Position numbers and translations under genes: made by a program. This document shows, piece by piece, positions 6,569-13,684 of a stretch of DNA of 17,485 nt. The stretch covers positions 1-17,485 of the forward strand of contig JBAPRR010000235.1 in the NCBI GenBank assembly GCA_049281195.1, read 5' to 3'. Source of the DNA: JBAPRR01 sp049281195. Lineage in GTDB: Bacteria; Actinomycetota; Acidimicrobiia; Acidimicrobiales; CAVXTF01. The number at the start of each line of letters is the position of its first letter. Position 1 is the first letter of the stretch. The notes below the pieces were generated by a model. It had not been told where the DNA came from and made no database searches. It was given only the letters and a program-made list of their open reading frames with translations.

Positions 6569-7849
6569 TCATGGCGGGTCGTCGCTCGCCTCGGGGCCCG
6601 CTTCGTCATTTACCTGAAACGACGGATCGTCCTTATAGGACCGGAACAGGGGCATCCGCCATGCCACCAGCCCGATTCCGAGCAGGCAGGCCAATCCCCC
6701 GGAAACGACCGAAAACTCCACTCCGGCCAGCGCGGCCACCGCTCCCGCTTCGGCGTCGCCGAGCCGAGGACCGCCGGTCACCACCGCGGTCTGTACCGCG
6801 GAGAGACGTCCACGCAACGAGTCGGGTGTGAGCGTCTGGAGAATGGTGCCCCGGAAGACTGCCGAGATGACGTCGGCAGCTCCGGCCACGGCGAGCAGAG
6901 GTATGGAGATTGCCAGCCACGGCGAGAACCCGAATGCCGTGATCGCCGAACCCCACAGCACGATCGCGATCAACACCGCCAAGCCCTGACGCCTCACCCG
7001 GGTGACCCATCCGGTGAGAAGCGCTCCGATAAGCGCACCGGCGCCCGGGGCTGCGTACAGGAGCCCCACGGTGGTGGGTCCGCCATGGAGCTTGATCAGG
7101 CCGATGGCCGGAAAAAGAGCCCTCGGCATTCCGAACACCATTGCCACCAGGTCTGCGACGAAGATCCCTTTTAGCGCCTCACGGCCCCTCAGGAATCTGA
7201 GGCCTTCTGCCATCGAGTGGAGTCCGAACGGTGTTCCCCCGCCCTTCGGAAGCATCGCCGGCATCCCGATGACCGTCGCCACGATGACCGTGAACGAGGC
7301 GGCGTCAACCCAGAAGACGGTGGCGACGCCGAATCCGCCGATGAGCAACCCGGCGACGGCCGGGCCTACCACCACACCGACCTGCATCAGTAGCTGCCAA
7401 AGAGCGTTCGACGCCGAATACTCCTCTCTCGGGACGAGCGCGGTGACAAGCGCCGATCTGGTCGGCTGGTCGACACCTGAGATGCCTGCGGCCAGGGCCG
7501 AGATCGCGAACAACGGCCACACGGCGGGATGCCGTTGCATTGCGTCGACGGCCAGTCCGGCGCTGCAGGCTGCCGCGGAAAGCTGAGTGGTGAGGAGGAG
7601 TTTTCTGCGGTCGACGGCATCCGCGATCGACCCCCCGAGCATGGAACCCAAAAGGAGTGGACCAAGCTGGGAGAGGCTCACCAGCCCGACGTCGAGGGAC
7701 TCGTGCGTGAGGTGGAAGACCTCGTACTGGACGCCGACGACCGTCAACTGATTGCCGAGCGTGGTTACCAGGTAGCCGAGCCACAACCGGCGGAACGCCG
7801 GGTACTTGCGAAGCGGCCCGATGTCGAGGAATAAACCTGAGCGGCTCAC
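6569..7849 (-). CDS. MFS transporter (EntS/MFS_3-like exporter)
   Basis: This 426-residue hydrophobic protein has about 12 predicted membrane segments. The loop 2-3 motif A is visible as GGSIADAVDRR at 72-82 (G-x3-D-x3-R-R). The N-terminus LRKYPAFRRLWLGYLVTTLGNQ and the VDQPTRSALVTALVPREE segment at about 130-147 resemble MFS_3 / EntS-type drug or siderophore exporters. The substrate is unknown. The start is GTG with a weak ribosome-binding site. The C-terminal tail (after about 405) is acidic and cytoplasmic. It lies 39 bp downstream of the esterase gene and 27 bp upstream of the Nudix gene, all on the minus strand. An export partner for an esterase product is possible but not shown. Confidence 0.87.
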   Translation of the reverse strand: MSRSGLFLDIGPLRKYPAFRRLWLGYLVTTLGNQLTVVGVQYEVFHLTHESLDVGLVSLSQLGPLLLGSMLGGSIADAVDRRKLLLTTQLSAAACSAGLAVDAMQRHPAVWPLFAISALAAGISGVDQPTRSALVTALVPREEYSASNALWQLLMQVGVVVGPAVAGLLIGGFGVATVFWVDAASFTVIVATVIGMPAMLPKGGGTPFGLHSMAEGLRFLRGREALKGIFVADLVAMVFGMPRALFPAIGLIKLHGGPTTVGLLYAAPGAGALIGALLTGWVTRVRRQGLAVLIAIVLWGSAITAFGFSPWLAISIPLLAVAGAADVISAVFRGTILQTLTPDSLRGRLSAVQTAVVTGGPRLGDAEAGAVAALAGVEFSVVSGGLACLLGIGLVAWRMPLFRSYKDDPSFQVNDEAGPEASDDPP

Positions 7850-7888
7850 AATCGACGGCTGGGACTGTGGTGATGGTCGGGACGGTCC

Positions 7889-8845
7889 TCAGGCCAGATG
7901 GGTACTCATCCAATCCAGCTGCCTCGCTCTTGCCACCTTGGCCGCCTGAGTCGGGAACATGTCGAAACCGTGCGGACAGTCAGGAAAGTAGGAGATCTCC
8001 GAGTGGTTACCGGCCACCTGCCAGCGCGCCGCCATGAACAGCGAGTCGTCTAGCAGGGGGTCGATCCCGCCAATCGTGAAGAGCGCAGGGGGCAGACCGT
8101 CGAGGTTCGCATACAGAGGAGAGATGTCTCCGGAGAACCGCTTCTCGAGATCGTTGTCTCCGATGTAGAGCTGACCGAAAGCTTCCATGTCAGCGCGGCT
8201 GAGCACGAGTGAGTCGTCAGCGGCATTGCGTGCGCTCGGAGAGCCCGTCAGGTCGTAGACACCGTAAGACAGGTTGGCGCACACGAACCTGTCGATGGCT
8301 CCGATGCGGTCCCGCACGCGAAGCAGGGTCGTTGCGGCCAGGCTTGCGCCGGCGGACTCGCCTCCGATCAGGATCTTCGAAGCTCCGAACTCCTTGTCGG
8401 CATTCTCGACCACCCAATTTGCGACCGCCTCGCAGTCGTCCGGGCCCGCGGGATACGGGTGCTCGGGAGCGAGGCGGTAGTCGACGCTCACCACGGCGAC
8501 GTTGCACTGCTTGGCGATGTCGGCGTTGGAGACGTCGTTCATCGCTGCAACTCCGAGGACGAACCCTCCCCCGTGAATGTGCAGATATACGCCCTTCACG
8601 GACTGCGGCACGAAGATGCGCACGGGAACCCCCGCCACGGATCGCTCCTCCACTGGAAAGTTGGCGGGCATGCCGGTAGCCAGGTCCGACATGAACTTCC
8701 GTGCCGTCTCGAGACCCTCGGGCGTGGCCATGTCGATCGTGCCGCCCATGAGCTCAGCGATAGCCGCGTTCGCCTCTTTGATCTCATCCATGTGTCCGGC
8801 GACAGCCTGCTCGCCTTCTTCTATCGCCGGAATGGCGCTCGTCAT
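7889..8845 (-). CDS. Alpha/beta hydrolase, HSL-type esterase/lipase (abhydrolase_3)
   Basis: The protein has 318 residues. The hormone-sensitive-lipase family marker HGGGFVLG begins at His91 and forms the oxyanion hole. The nucleophile elbow GGESAGAS gives Ser164, the acid is Asp262 in GGIDPLLDD, and His292 in CPHGFD completes the triad. DYRLAPEHPYPAGPDD at 122-137 is also typical of the family. It hydrolyses short-chain acyl esters or related compounds in the cytoplasm. The frame is open back to 9112, but ATG 8845 is chosen because AGGAG lies exactly 6 nt upstream and the longer form would overlap the divergent hemolysin III gene. It heads a run of five minus-strand genes. Confidence 0.9.
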   Translation of the reverse strand: MTSAIPAIEEGEQAVAGHMDEIKEANAAIAELMGGTIDMATPEGLETARKFMSDLATGMPANFPVEERSVAGVPVRIFVPQSVKGVYLHIHGGGFVLGVAAMNDVSNADIAKQCNVAVVSVDYRLAPEHPYPAGPDDCEAVANWVVENADKEFGASKILIGGESAGASLAATTLLRVRDRIGAIDRFVCANLSYGVYDLTGSPSARNAADDSLVLSRADMEAFGQLYIGDNDLEKRFSGDISPLYANLDGLPPALFTIGGIDPLLDDSLFMAARWQVAGNHSEISYFPDCPHGFDMFPTQAAKVARARQLDWMSTHLA

Positions 8846-8851
8846 CTGCAT

Positions 8852-8856
8852 CTCCT
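8852..8856 (-). promoter_or_regulatory. Ribosome-binding site fixing the esterase start
   Basis: AGGAG on the minus strand lies 6 nt before ATG 8845 and only 0 nt before the in-frame ATG at 8851. It therefore selects 8845 and rules out the N-terminal extension of up to 89 residues. The surrounding 8846-8966 is the divergent promoter region for the esterase and hemolysin III genes; no strong -35/-10 pair is visible. Confidence 0.7.
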
Positions 8857-8966
8857 GAGTTCGGGGCCTGCCCGTTTGCATGGTAGCGATCGGAAACCCA
8901 AGTGCCTGGATGAAGCTGGTTATTGGCCCGTAGCATGAGGGTCCGGCACACCGAGAAAGGCCCGGT

Positions 8967-9659
8967 TTGACTCCATCTCCGACCACCACCAGCAGTCCGG
9001 GGCCGGCTCCGGGCTCCAGAATTGCCGACCGTCCGCTACTTCGCGGATGGATGCACGCTGGAGCATTCGTGGCCACGCTCATTGCCGGCCCCCTTTTGAT
9101 CTCCCGCGCCAAGACCGGCTGGGTAGCCCTCGACCTGACCGTTTACGTGGTCTCGATCCTCCTTCTGTTCGGCGTCAGTGCCGGCTTTCATCGGATCAAG
9201 TGGTCCCCGAAAGCCAGGCGCAGGATGCGCCGGCTCGACCACAGCACCATCTTCATTGCGATCGCGGGCACCTACACCGCTGTGGCGGGCCTTTCGCTCG
9301 GCGGATGGGCCAGGGTCCTGGTCCTGTCGCTTGTGTGGGTGGGAGCGGTAGGCGGAATCACGTTGCGGCAGGTGTGGCTCGATGCGCCGAAATGGGCCAT
9401 TGCTCTTCCCTACTTGGTGGTCGGGTGGTCCGCTCTGTTGATCCTCCCCCAGATGTTGCGCGGGCTCGGCGGAGCGGGCTTCGCTCTTATCTTGATAGGT
9501 GGGCTCTTCTATACCGCCGGAGCGATCGTCTACTCGTTGAAGAAGCCGGACCCGTACCCGAGAGTCTTCGGTTACCACGAGATCTTCCACGCGTGCACGG
9601 TCGTCGGAGCCGTCTTGCACTTTGCGGCAATTGCCGCGTACGCCCTTCCCCGCGCCTGA
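8967..9659 (+). CDS. Hemolysin III family membrane protein (PAQR-like)
   Basis: This 230-residue integral membrane protein has about seven hydrophobic segments. The conserved polar pattern of the hemolysin III / PAQR (CREST) superfamily is present: Ser71 and His75 in VSAGFHRIKWSP, Asp91-His92 in RRLDHSTIFIAIAGTYT, and His204 and His208 in GYHEIFHACTVVGAVLHF near the C-terminus. These His/Asp residues form a metal site in eukaryotic PAQR receptors. The bacterial function is not settled despite the 'hemolysin' name. TTG 8967 is preceded by AAAGG at 7 nt; ATG 9051 is an in-frame alternative that would remove a Pro/Ser/Thr-rich polar N-terminus. It is divergent from the esterase gene. Confidence 0.85.
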   Translation: MTPSPTTTSSPGPAPGSRIADRPLLRGWMHAGAFVATLIAGPLLISRAKTGWVALDLTVYVVSILLLFGVSAGFHRIKWSPKARRRMRRLDHSTIFIAIAGTYTAVAGLSLGGWARVLVLSLVWVGAVGGITLRQVWLDAPKWAIALPYLVVGWSALLILPQMLRGLGGAGFALILIGGLFYTAGAIVYSLKKPDPYPRVFGYHEIFHACTVVGAVLHFAAIAAYALPRA

Positions 9660-9699
9660 GAAAAGGCTCTCAACCCGCCGCAAACGAGCTTGGAATAAG

Positions 9700-9721
9700 T
9701 CCGAAACCGACGGTATTCGGA
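9700..9721 (+). terminator. Hairpin between hemolysin III and the G1 peptidase gene
   Basis: TCCGAA-AC pairs with GT-A-TTCGGA (one bulged A, 5-nt loop), 40 bp after the hemolysin III stop. There is no T-tract, so a U-less terminator or a protein-binding inverted repeat are both possible. The remaining intergenic DNA to 9797 shows no gene; TATCCT at about 9752 is only a weak -10 candidate. Confidence 0.33.
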
Positions 9722-9797
9722 TTCCCGTCCCAACGGTCCGATGGATCATCTATCCTGCCGTGATTGTTCGTTCGTTGGGCCGGGATTGTCGGTTCGT

Positions 9798-9804
9798 GGA
9801 GGGG
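9798..9804 (+). promoter_or_regulatory. Strong ribosome-binding site of the G1 peptidase gene
   Basis: GGAGGGG ends 2 nt before ATG 9807 and sets this start over the ATG at 9741, which has no ribosome-binding site and would give an N-terminal extension ahead of the signal peptide. Confidence 0.7.
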
Positions 9805-9806
9805 AA

Positions 9807-10556
9807 ATGTCTCGTAGTCGGACGTCTTTTCTGAGGTCTTTATCGCGCCGTGGCGCAACCATCGCCGCTGCAGCGGCTCTAACGGGATCGATCGCAATCA
9901 TGACTGTCGGTGGATCGGTGGCCGTGGCGAGCGCTGCTTCGCACATCTCGTACGCCAACTTCTTGACCGCCAACTGGGCCGGTTACATCGCGCCAGGTAA
10001 TTCGGGAACGTTCACCTCTGCTTCTGCAAGTTGGACGGAGCCCAAGGTGACCTGCCAAAAAGACAATGACCTTTTTGCTCCGTGGGTGGGTATTGACGGA
10101 TACGGCGACGGAACCGTCGAGCAAACCGGAGTCCAGGCTTATTGCAAGACCGGTGCCCCCGTGTACTCGGCTTGGTACGAGATGTACCCGGCCAGCCCCG
10201 TCTACTACACGAACCCGGTCAGCGCGAACGATCAGTTCACCGCCTCTGTTGTAAAGGGCTCGGGTGATTCGTACACCCTCAAGATCGAAGACGTGACCAA
10301 GGGATGGACCCAGACGGTCACCAAGTCTCTTTCAAGCGCCCTCGGGGGATCGGCCGAGGCGGTCATCGAATCGCCGACGGCCAACTACCCCACCTTCACC
10401 TCCACGAACTTTACGGGGGTGCAGTTCAACGGCAAGGACCTAGACACGTACTCGCTCATCAAGTCGAAGGCCTTCACCACCAGGGCTGAAACGGCCAAGT
10501 ACGTCCCGACCGCCATTACCCACGGAGACGACTTCAGCCTCGTTCAAAAGGGCTGA
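9807..10556 (+). CDS. Secreted G1 family glutamic endopeptidase (eqolisin)
   Basis: The 249-residue precursor has a signal peptide: basic n-region RSLSRRG, hydrophobic stretch about 17-40, and a likely cut near VASA-AS (about 44). The rest aligns by motif with scytalidoglutamic peptidase: NWAGY at 56-60, then FTSASASWTEPKV, APWVGIDGYGDG, EQTGVQAY with the catalytic Gln106, SAWYEMYPASPVYY at about 121-134, and GSAEAVIESPT with catalytic Glu184 (Glu188 less likely). The Gln/Glu dyad of the family is thus present. The mature part is about 205 residues, the size of the mature fungal enzyme, and begins only about ten residues after the predicted cut, so there is no room for the propeptide seen in fungal members. 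Family members are usually acid proteases. Cys83 and Cys113 may form a disulfide. S-R-R-G also gives a weak twin-arginine resemblance. Confidence 0.85.
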   Translation: MSRSRTSFLRSLSRRGATIAAAAALTGSIAIMTVGGSVAVASAASHISYANFLTANWAGYIAPGNSGTFTSASASWTEPKVTCQKDNDLFAPWVGIDGYGDGTVEQTGVQAYCKTGAPVYSAWYEMYPASPVYYTNPVSANDQFTASVVKGSGDSYTLKIEDVTKGWTQTVTKSLSSALGGSAEAVIESPTANYPTFTSTNFTGVQFNGKDLDTYSLIKSKAFTTRAETAKYVPTAITHGDDFSLVQKG

Positions 10557-10559
10557 GCA

Positions 10560-10580
10560 GCCGCTTTTTCGCCCAGCGGC
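10560..10580 (+). terminator. Possible terminator hairpin after the G1 peptidase gene
   Basis: GCCGCT and AGCGGC form a perfect 6-bp stem with a 9-nt loop starting 3 nt after the stop codon. No T-tract follows on the 3' side. It is plausible as a weak or U-less terminator but could be fortuitous. Confidence 0.33.
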
Positions 10581-10638
10581 ACGGGCCGTCAAAGGCTCCA
10601 TCTGATCTCATCTAAATCGACTATTTCCACAGTCTCAC

Positions 10639-10720
10639 TTGACTTAGTGATGTATTCGACGTCAAACTTCCACGAAACCCAATAAATCCTGAGAGCAGGC
10701 TCAGGAATGGGCGGAGGGGA
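10639..10720 (+). promoter_or_regulatory. Upstream region of the Ig-repeat protein: TTGACT box, hairpin and strong ribosome-binding site
   Basis: The 166-bp gap 10557-10722 is relatively AT-rich. TTGACT at 10639-10644 is a good -35 match, but only a weak -10 (TCAAAC at 10662) lies 17 nt on. An exact inverted repeat CCTGAG (10688-10693) / CTCAGG (10700-10705) with a 6-nt loop stands just before the ribosome-binding site GGAGGGG at 10713-10719. The hairpin could affect translation or be an operator. Confidence 0.4.
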
Positions 10721-10722
10721 AA

Positions 10723-12498
10723 ATGACGGGCAGATTTAGGTGGCGGAAGCGCGCGACTTTTGGGGCGGCGGTGGTATTGGCCGCGGGATTGTCGGCGGCC
10801 TTCATCGGAGTGGGCGCGGCTTCAGCTCAGGGAACCGACCTGGACACGGTTACAAGCGCGCCGAGCTCCAGCTCGGTGGCACTCGGCACCGGTGTCACAG
10901 TAACCACCACGGTGGCCGGCGACGGCGTCGACGGAAGCCCCACTGGAACGGTCACCTTCTACACATGTGGGCCACAGAACCCGGCAACGGGCTGCGATTC
11001 CCAAGCCAATCAGCTGGGCTCTGCGGCAACCGTTACGCCCACGGGGGACGGCAACACGTCGACAGCGATCTCCGCTTCTTTCTTGCCTTCGTCGGACGGC
11101 TACTGGTGCGTGGCCGCGTATTACTCAGGCGATCCAACTTATGAAGCCAACCAGGACACCTCGACTGACGGGTGTTTCGAAGTTACCGGCGTGAGCTCGA
11201 CAACGTCTGCGCCAGGCAGTTCCAGCATTGCGCTCAGTGCGAGCCAGACAGATACGACCACGGTCACCGGGGACTCGACCTTCGGAAGCCCGACCGGAAC
11301 CGTGACCTACTACGAGTGCGGGCCCACGACCACGGCTACTCCGTGTGCGGCTCAGACGAACGAGGTGGCGGGATCCCCCATCACTTTGACCGCGGCTGGC
11401 AACAACACTTCTACGGCCACGTCGCCTTCGTTCACACCGACCTCGACCGGCTACTGGTGTTTCGCGGCGTACTACTCGGGCGATTCCAATTACGGAGCAA
11501 GCTCTGACAGCACCACCACCGAGGGGTGCTTCGACGTCGTCGGCGACAGCTCGACGACTGCATCTACGCCTGGAACCCCGAGCATCGTGATCGGTGCAAG
11601 CCAGGCTGACGCGACCACAGTCACCGGGAACGCGACGTTCGGAAGCCCGACCGGAACGGTGACCTACTACGAGTGCGGGCCTACGGCTACGGCTACTCCG
11701 TGCACGGCTCAGACGAACGAGGTGGCGGGATCCCCCATCACTTTGACCGCGGCTGGCAACGACACGTCTACCGCCACGTCGCCTTCATTCACACCGACGG
11801 CGGGCGGCTACTGGTGCTTCGCGGCGTACTACTCAGGCGATACCAACTACGCAGGAAGCTCTGACAGCACGACCACCGAGGGGTGCTTCGACGTGACGCC
11901 AACGACGGACACCACTTCCGGTGGACCGGCCTCGGTCACCATTGACAACGGGTCGAGCGACACCGACGTCATCACCGTCACCGGAAATGCAGCAGGTGGA
12001 ACGCCCACTGGCACGGTCGACTTCTACTACTGCTACTCAGACACGAGCCCCGCTTCCTGCACTGTCAAGTTCAACAAGGTGGGCACCGGCGCGGCCACTC
12101 TCACCGCTGGAGCAAACGACACCGCGACAGCGACATCGGCAGCTCTCAAGCCCGCTTATGGCGAGACCGGCTGGTTCTGCTTCGGCGCCTACTACCTGGG
12201 TAGCAGCAACTACTCGGCGAGCTCCGACACAGCGACGACGCAGTGCTTCGATGTGGGGAATCCCCCGACCATCACCAAGTTCACCCCGACCTCCGGAAAG
12301 AAGGGGACGGTGGTGACCATCAAGGGCACGAACCTCGCCGGAGCAACGAGTGTCACGATCGACGGGATCACCGCCACGATCGACACGAACACCGCCACCA
12401 AGATCACGGTGACGGTCGGAAAGAAGACGAAGACCGGACCCATCGTCGTGACCACCGCTTTCGGAACCGCGACGAGCTCGACGAACTTCGCCGGATAG
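10723..12498 (+). CDS. Secreted surface protein with four four-cysteine Ig-like repeats and an IPT/TIG domain
   Basis: The 591-residue protein has a signal peptide (RWRKR n-region, hydrophobic 12-33, likely cut GAASA-QG near 35). Four repeats of about 119 residues follow, at about 38-156, 157-275, 276-394 and 395-512. Each contains G-[ST]-P-T-G-T-V-[TD]-[FY]-Y, typical of bacterial Ig-like (Big_3/Big_5-type) domains, and four cysteines at fixed spacing (82/91/129/151, 199/208/246/269, 318/327/365/388, 437/446/486/508). Residues 513-591 form an IPT/TIG domain: PPTITKFTPTSGKKGTVVTI, then GTNLAGATSVTIDG. No LPxTG motif, C-terminal membrane segment or catalytic motif is seen, so the protein is secreted or loosely attached. 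A role in adhesion or matrix contact is inference only. ATG 10723 has a strong GGAGGGG site. Thr and Ser are very abundant, as expected of an exported, possibly glycosylated protein. Confidence 0.85.
   Translation: MTGRFRWRKRATFGAAVVLAAGLSAAFIGVGAASAQGTDLDTVTSAPSSSSVALGTGVTVTTTVAGDGVDGSPTGTVTFYTCGPQNPATGCDSQANQLGSAATVTPTGDGNTSTAISASFLPSSDGYWCVAAYYSGDPTYEANQDTSTDGCFEVTGVSSTTSAPGSSSIALSASQTDTTTVTGDSTFGSPTGTVTYYECGPTTTATPCAAQTNEVAGSPITLTAAGNNTSTATSPSFTPTSTGYWCFAAYYSGDSNYGASSDSTTTEGCFDVVGDSSTTASTPGTPSIVIGASQADATTVTGNATFGSPTGTVTYYECGPTATATPCTAQTNEVAGSPITLTAAGNDTSTATSPSFTPTAGGYWCFAAYYSGDTNYAGSSDSTTTEGCFDVTPTTDTTSGGPASVTIDNGSSDTDVITVTGNAAGGTPTGTVDFYYCYSDTSPASCTVKFNKVGTGAATLTAGANDTATATSAALKPAYGETGWFCFGAYYLGSSNYSASSDTATTQCFDVGNPPTITKFTPTSGKKGTVVTIKGTNLAGATSVTIDGITATIDTNTATKITVTVGKKTKTGPIVVTTAFGTATSSTNFAG
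11191..11547 (+). repeat. Ig-repeat unit 2 (tandem DNA repeat, period 357 bp)
   Basis: Unit 2 of the surface-protein gene is closely similar at the DNA level to unit 3 at an exact offset of 357 bp (119 codons). The segment 11348-11403 is identical over 56 bases to 11705-11760, and most other differences are single substitutions. This indicates a relatively recent in-frame tandem duplication. Confidence 0.8.
11548..11904 (+). repeat. Ig-repeat unit 3 (near-copy of unit 2)
   Basis: This is the partner of unit 2 with no indel between the aligned copies. Units 1 (10834-11190) and 4 (11905-12258) keep the protein pattern and cysteines but are far more diverged in DNA, so units 2 and 3 are the youngest pair. 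Confidence 0.8.
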
Positions 12499-12517
12499 TA
12501 AATACGACTTGGGCGTG

Positions 12518-13684
12518 CTAACCGTGCTCGTCGTGGATCTCGATTCCGGATCCCGACGAGGCGGGGTGCAGCCAGCTCGAGTCGAGACTGTCGACATCGG
12601 GACAGCCCAGTAGCGCCATCGTGCGCGACATCTCGTCGGCGAATACATCGATGATGCGTTCCACACCTCTCCGGCCTTGTGCAGCAAGGCCGTAGAGGTA
12701 GGGGCGGCCAATGAGCACCGCCTTTGCTCCGAGCGCCATCGCCTTCACCACGTCGGATCCTCGTCTGATCCCGCCGTCGACCAGCACCTCGATGTCGTTG
12801 CCCACCGCCGAGACGATCTCGGGCAGCACACGGGCGGTCGCAGGAGCACCTTCCAACTGCCTTCCTCCGTGATTGGAGACGATCACCCCGTCTGCACCAG
12901 AAGCTGCTGTTCGCCGAGCGTCACCGGCGGACAACACCCCCTTCACGAGAAGGGGACCCTTCCATCTTGTGCGCATCCACTCGATGTCGCTCCAGGTGAA
13001 TGGTGAAGCGATGGAAGAACCGCTCAGCACGGATGGCGCGGCGGGCGAGCTCAGCATCTGGATCCCGTCGCGTGCCATCCGCCAGGTCCATGTGGGCTTC
13101 GCGAGCACCTGAGGGCCGAGGCGCACGACACCAGCGGCGTTCACCCGAAGCGGTGGGTCCACACCGTTTCTGAGGTCACGTTCTCGATGACCCAGTACGG
13201 GCGTGTCCACCGTCACTACCAATGCGCCGAAGCCACAAACGGCAGCCTTTTCGATTGCGGATTCCGACTGTTTCCTGCCCGCCGAGTAAAGCTGGAACCA
13301 CGTCGGTCCCTCAGACGCTCTCGAGACCTCATCCATCGGGGAGCCCGCAACGCTGCTCAGAACCGAGACAGTTCCCCGCCCAGACGCGGCACGGGCGACG
13401 CCAGTAGCGCCGTCGGGATGCATCAGTCGAACGAGCCCGCAAGGAGCGAGGATCACCGGCAGCCTCAGCGTCTCGCCGAACAGACGGGTGGACAGATTGG
13501 GCACAACGGACCCGACGGCCATTCGCGGCTTGAAGTCCAGCTCGCGCCAAGCCGTGGTGTTGGCGAGCATGGTGTGCTCGTCTTCGGCTCCGCCGTCGAC
13601 ATAGTCGAACACGACCTTCGGCAACGCCCGCTTCGCCCGACGCCGGGCATCTGCGACGTTCAACAGCGGGGAACCCCGGATCAC
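12518..13684 (-). CDS. FMN-dependent alpha-hydroxy-acid dehydrogenase/oxidase (LldD/glycolate oxidase family)
   Basis: This 388-residue TIM-barrel flavoenzyme oxidises a 2-hydroxy acid to the 2-keto acid. Signatures in order: FDYVDGGAEDE at 26-36 with substrate Tyr28; FQLYSAGR with Tyr133; TVDTPVLGHRERDLRN with Arg167; Lys248 in LLVKGV; SNHGGRQLEG with the catalytic base His272 and Arg275; and the FMN-phosphate segment DGGIRRGSDVVKAMALGAKAVLIGRPYLYG at 303-332. The usual Asp in GGRQLD is Glu278 here. The substrate (lactate, mandelate, glycolate or a longer 2-hydroxy acid) cannot be assigned. The start is a GTG within a GTGA overlap with the sulfotransferase stop, so translation is probably coupled. 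It is the last gene of the right-hand operon and converges on the Ig-repeat gene with a 19-bp gap. Confidence 0.88.
   Translation of the reverse strand: MIRGSPLLNVADARRRAKRALPKVVFDYVDGGAEDEHTMLANTTAWRELDFKPRMAVGSVVPNLSTRLFGETLRLPVILAPCGLVRLMHPDGATGVARAASGRGTVSVLSSVAGSPMDEVSRASEGPTWFQLYSAGRKQSESAIEKAAVCGFGALVVTVDTPVLGHRERDLRNGVDPPLRVNAAGVVRLGPQVLAKPTWTWRMARDGIQMLSSPAAPSVLSGSSIASPFTWSDIEWMRTRWKGPLLVKGVLSAGDARRTAASGADGVIVSNHGGRQLEGAPATARVLPEIVSAVGNDIEVLVDGGIRRGSDVVKAMALGAKAVLIGRPYLYGLAAQGRRGVERIIDVFADEMSRTMALLGCPDVDSLDSSWLHPASSGSGIEIHDEHG

Noticed and set aside
8846..9112. N-terminal extension of the esterase by up to 89 residues
   Set aside because: The extension has no family similarity, overlaps the divergent hemolysin III gene, and is bypassed by the AGGAG-ATG 8845 start.
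9036..9749. A 237-codon minus-strand open frame
   Set aside because: It is antisense to the hemolysin III gene, polar throughout, with no motif.
10834..12258. CRISPR or microsatellite array in the repetitive stretch
   Set aside because: The period is 357 bp, in frame and protein-coding; there are no short identical repeats with unique spacers.
12450..12498. Sortase or C-terminal membrane anchor on the Ig-repeat protein
   Set aside because: The C-terminus ends in the IPT/TIG domain with no LPxTG-like motif, hydrophobic helix or basic tail.
12037..12711. A 224-codon minus-strand open frame across the end of the Ig-repeat gene
   Set aside because: It is antisense to the IPT/TIG coding region and to the tail of the flavoenzyme gene in another frame, with no domain.
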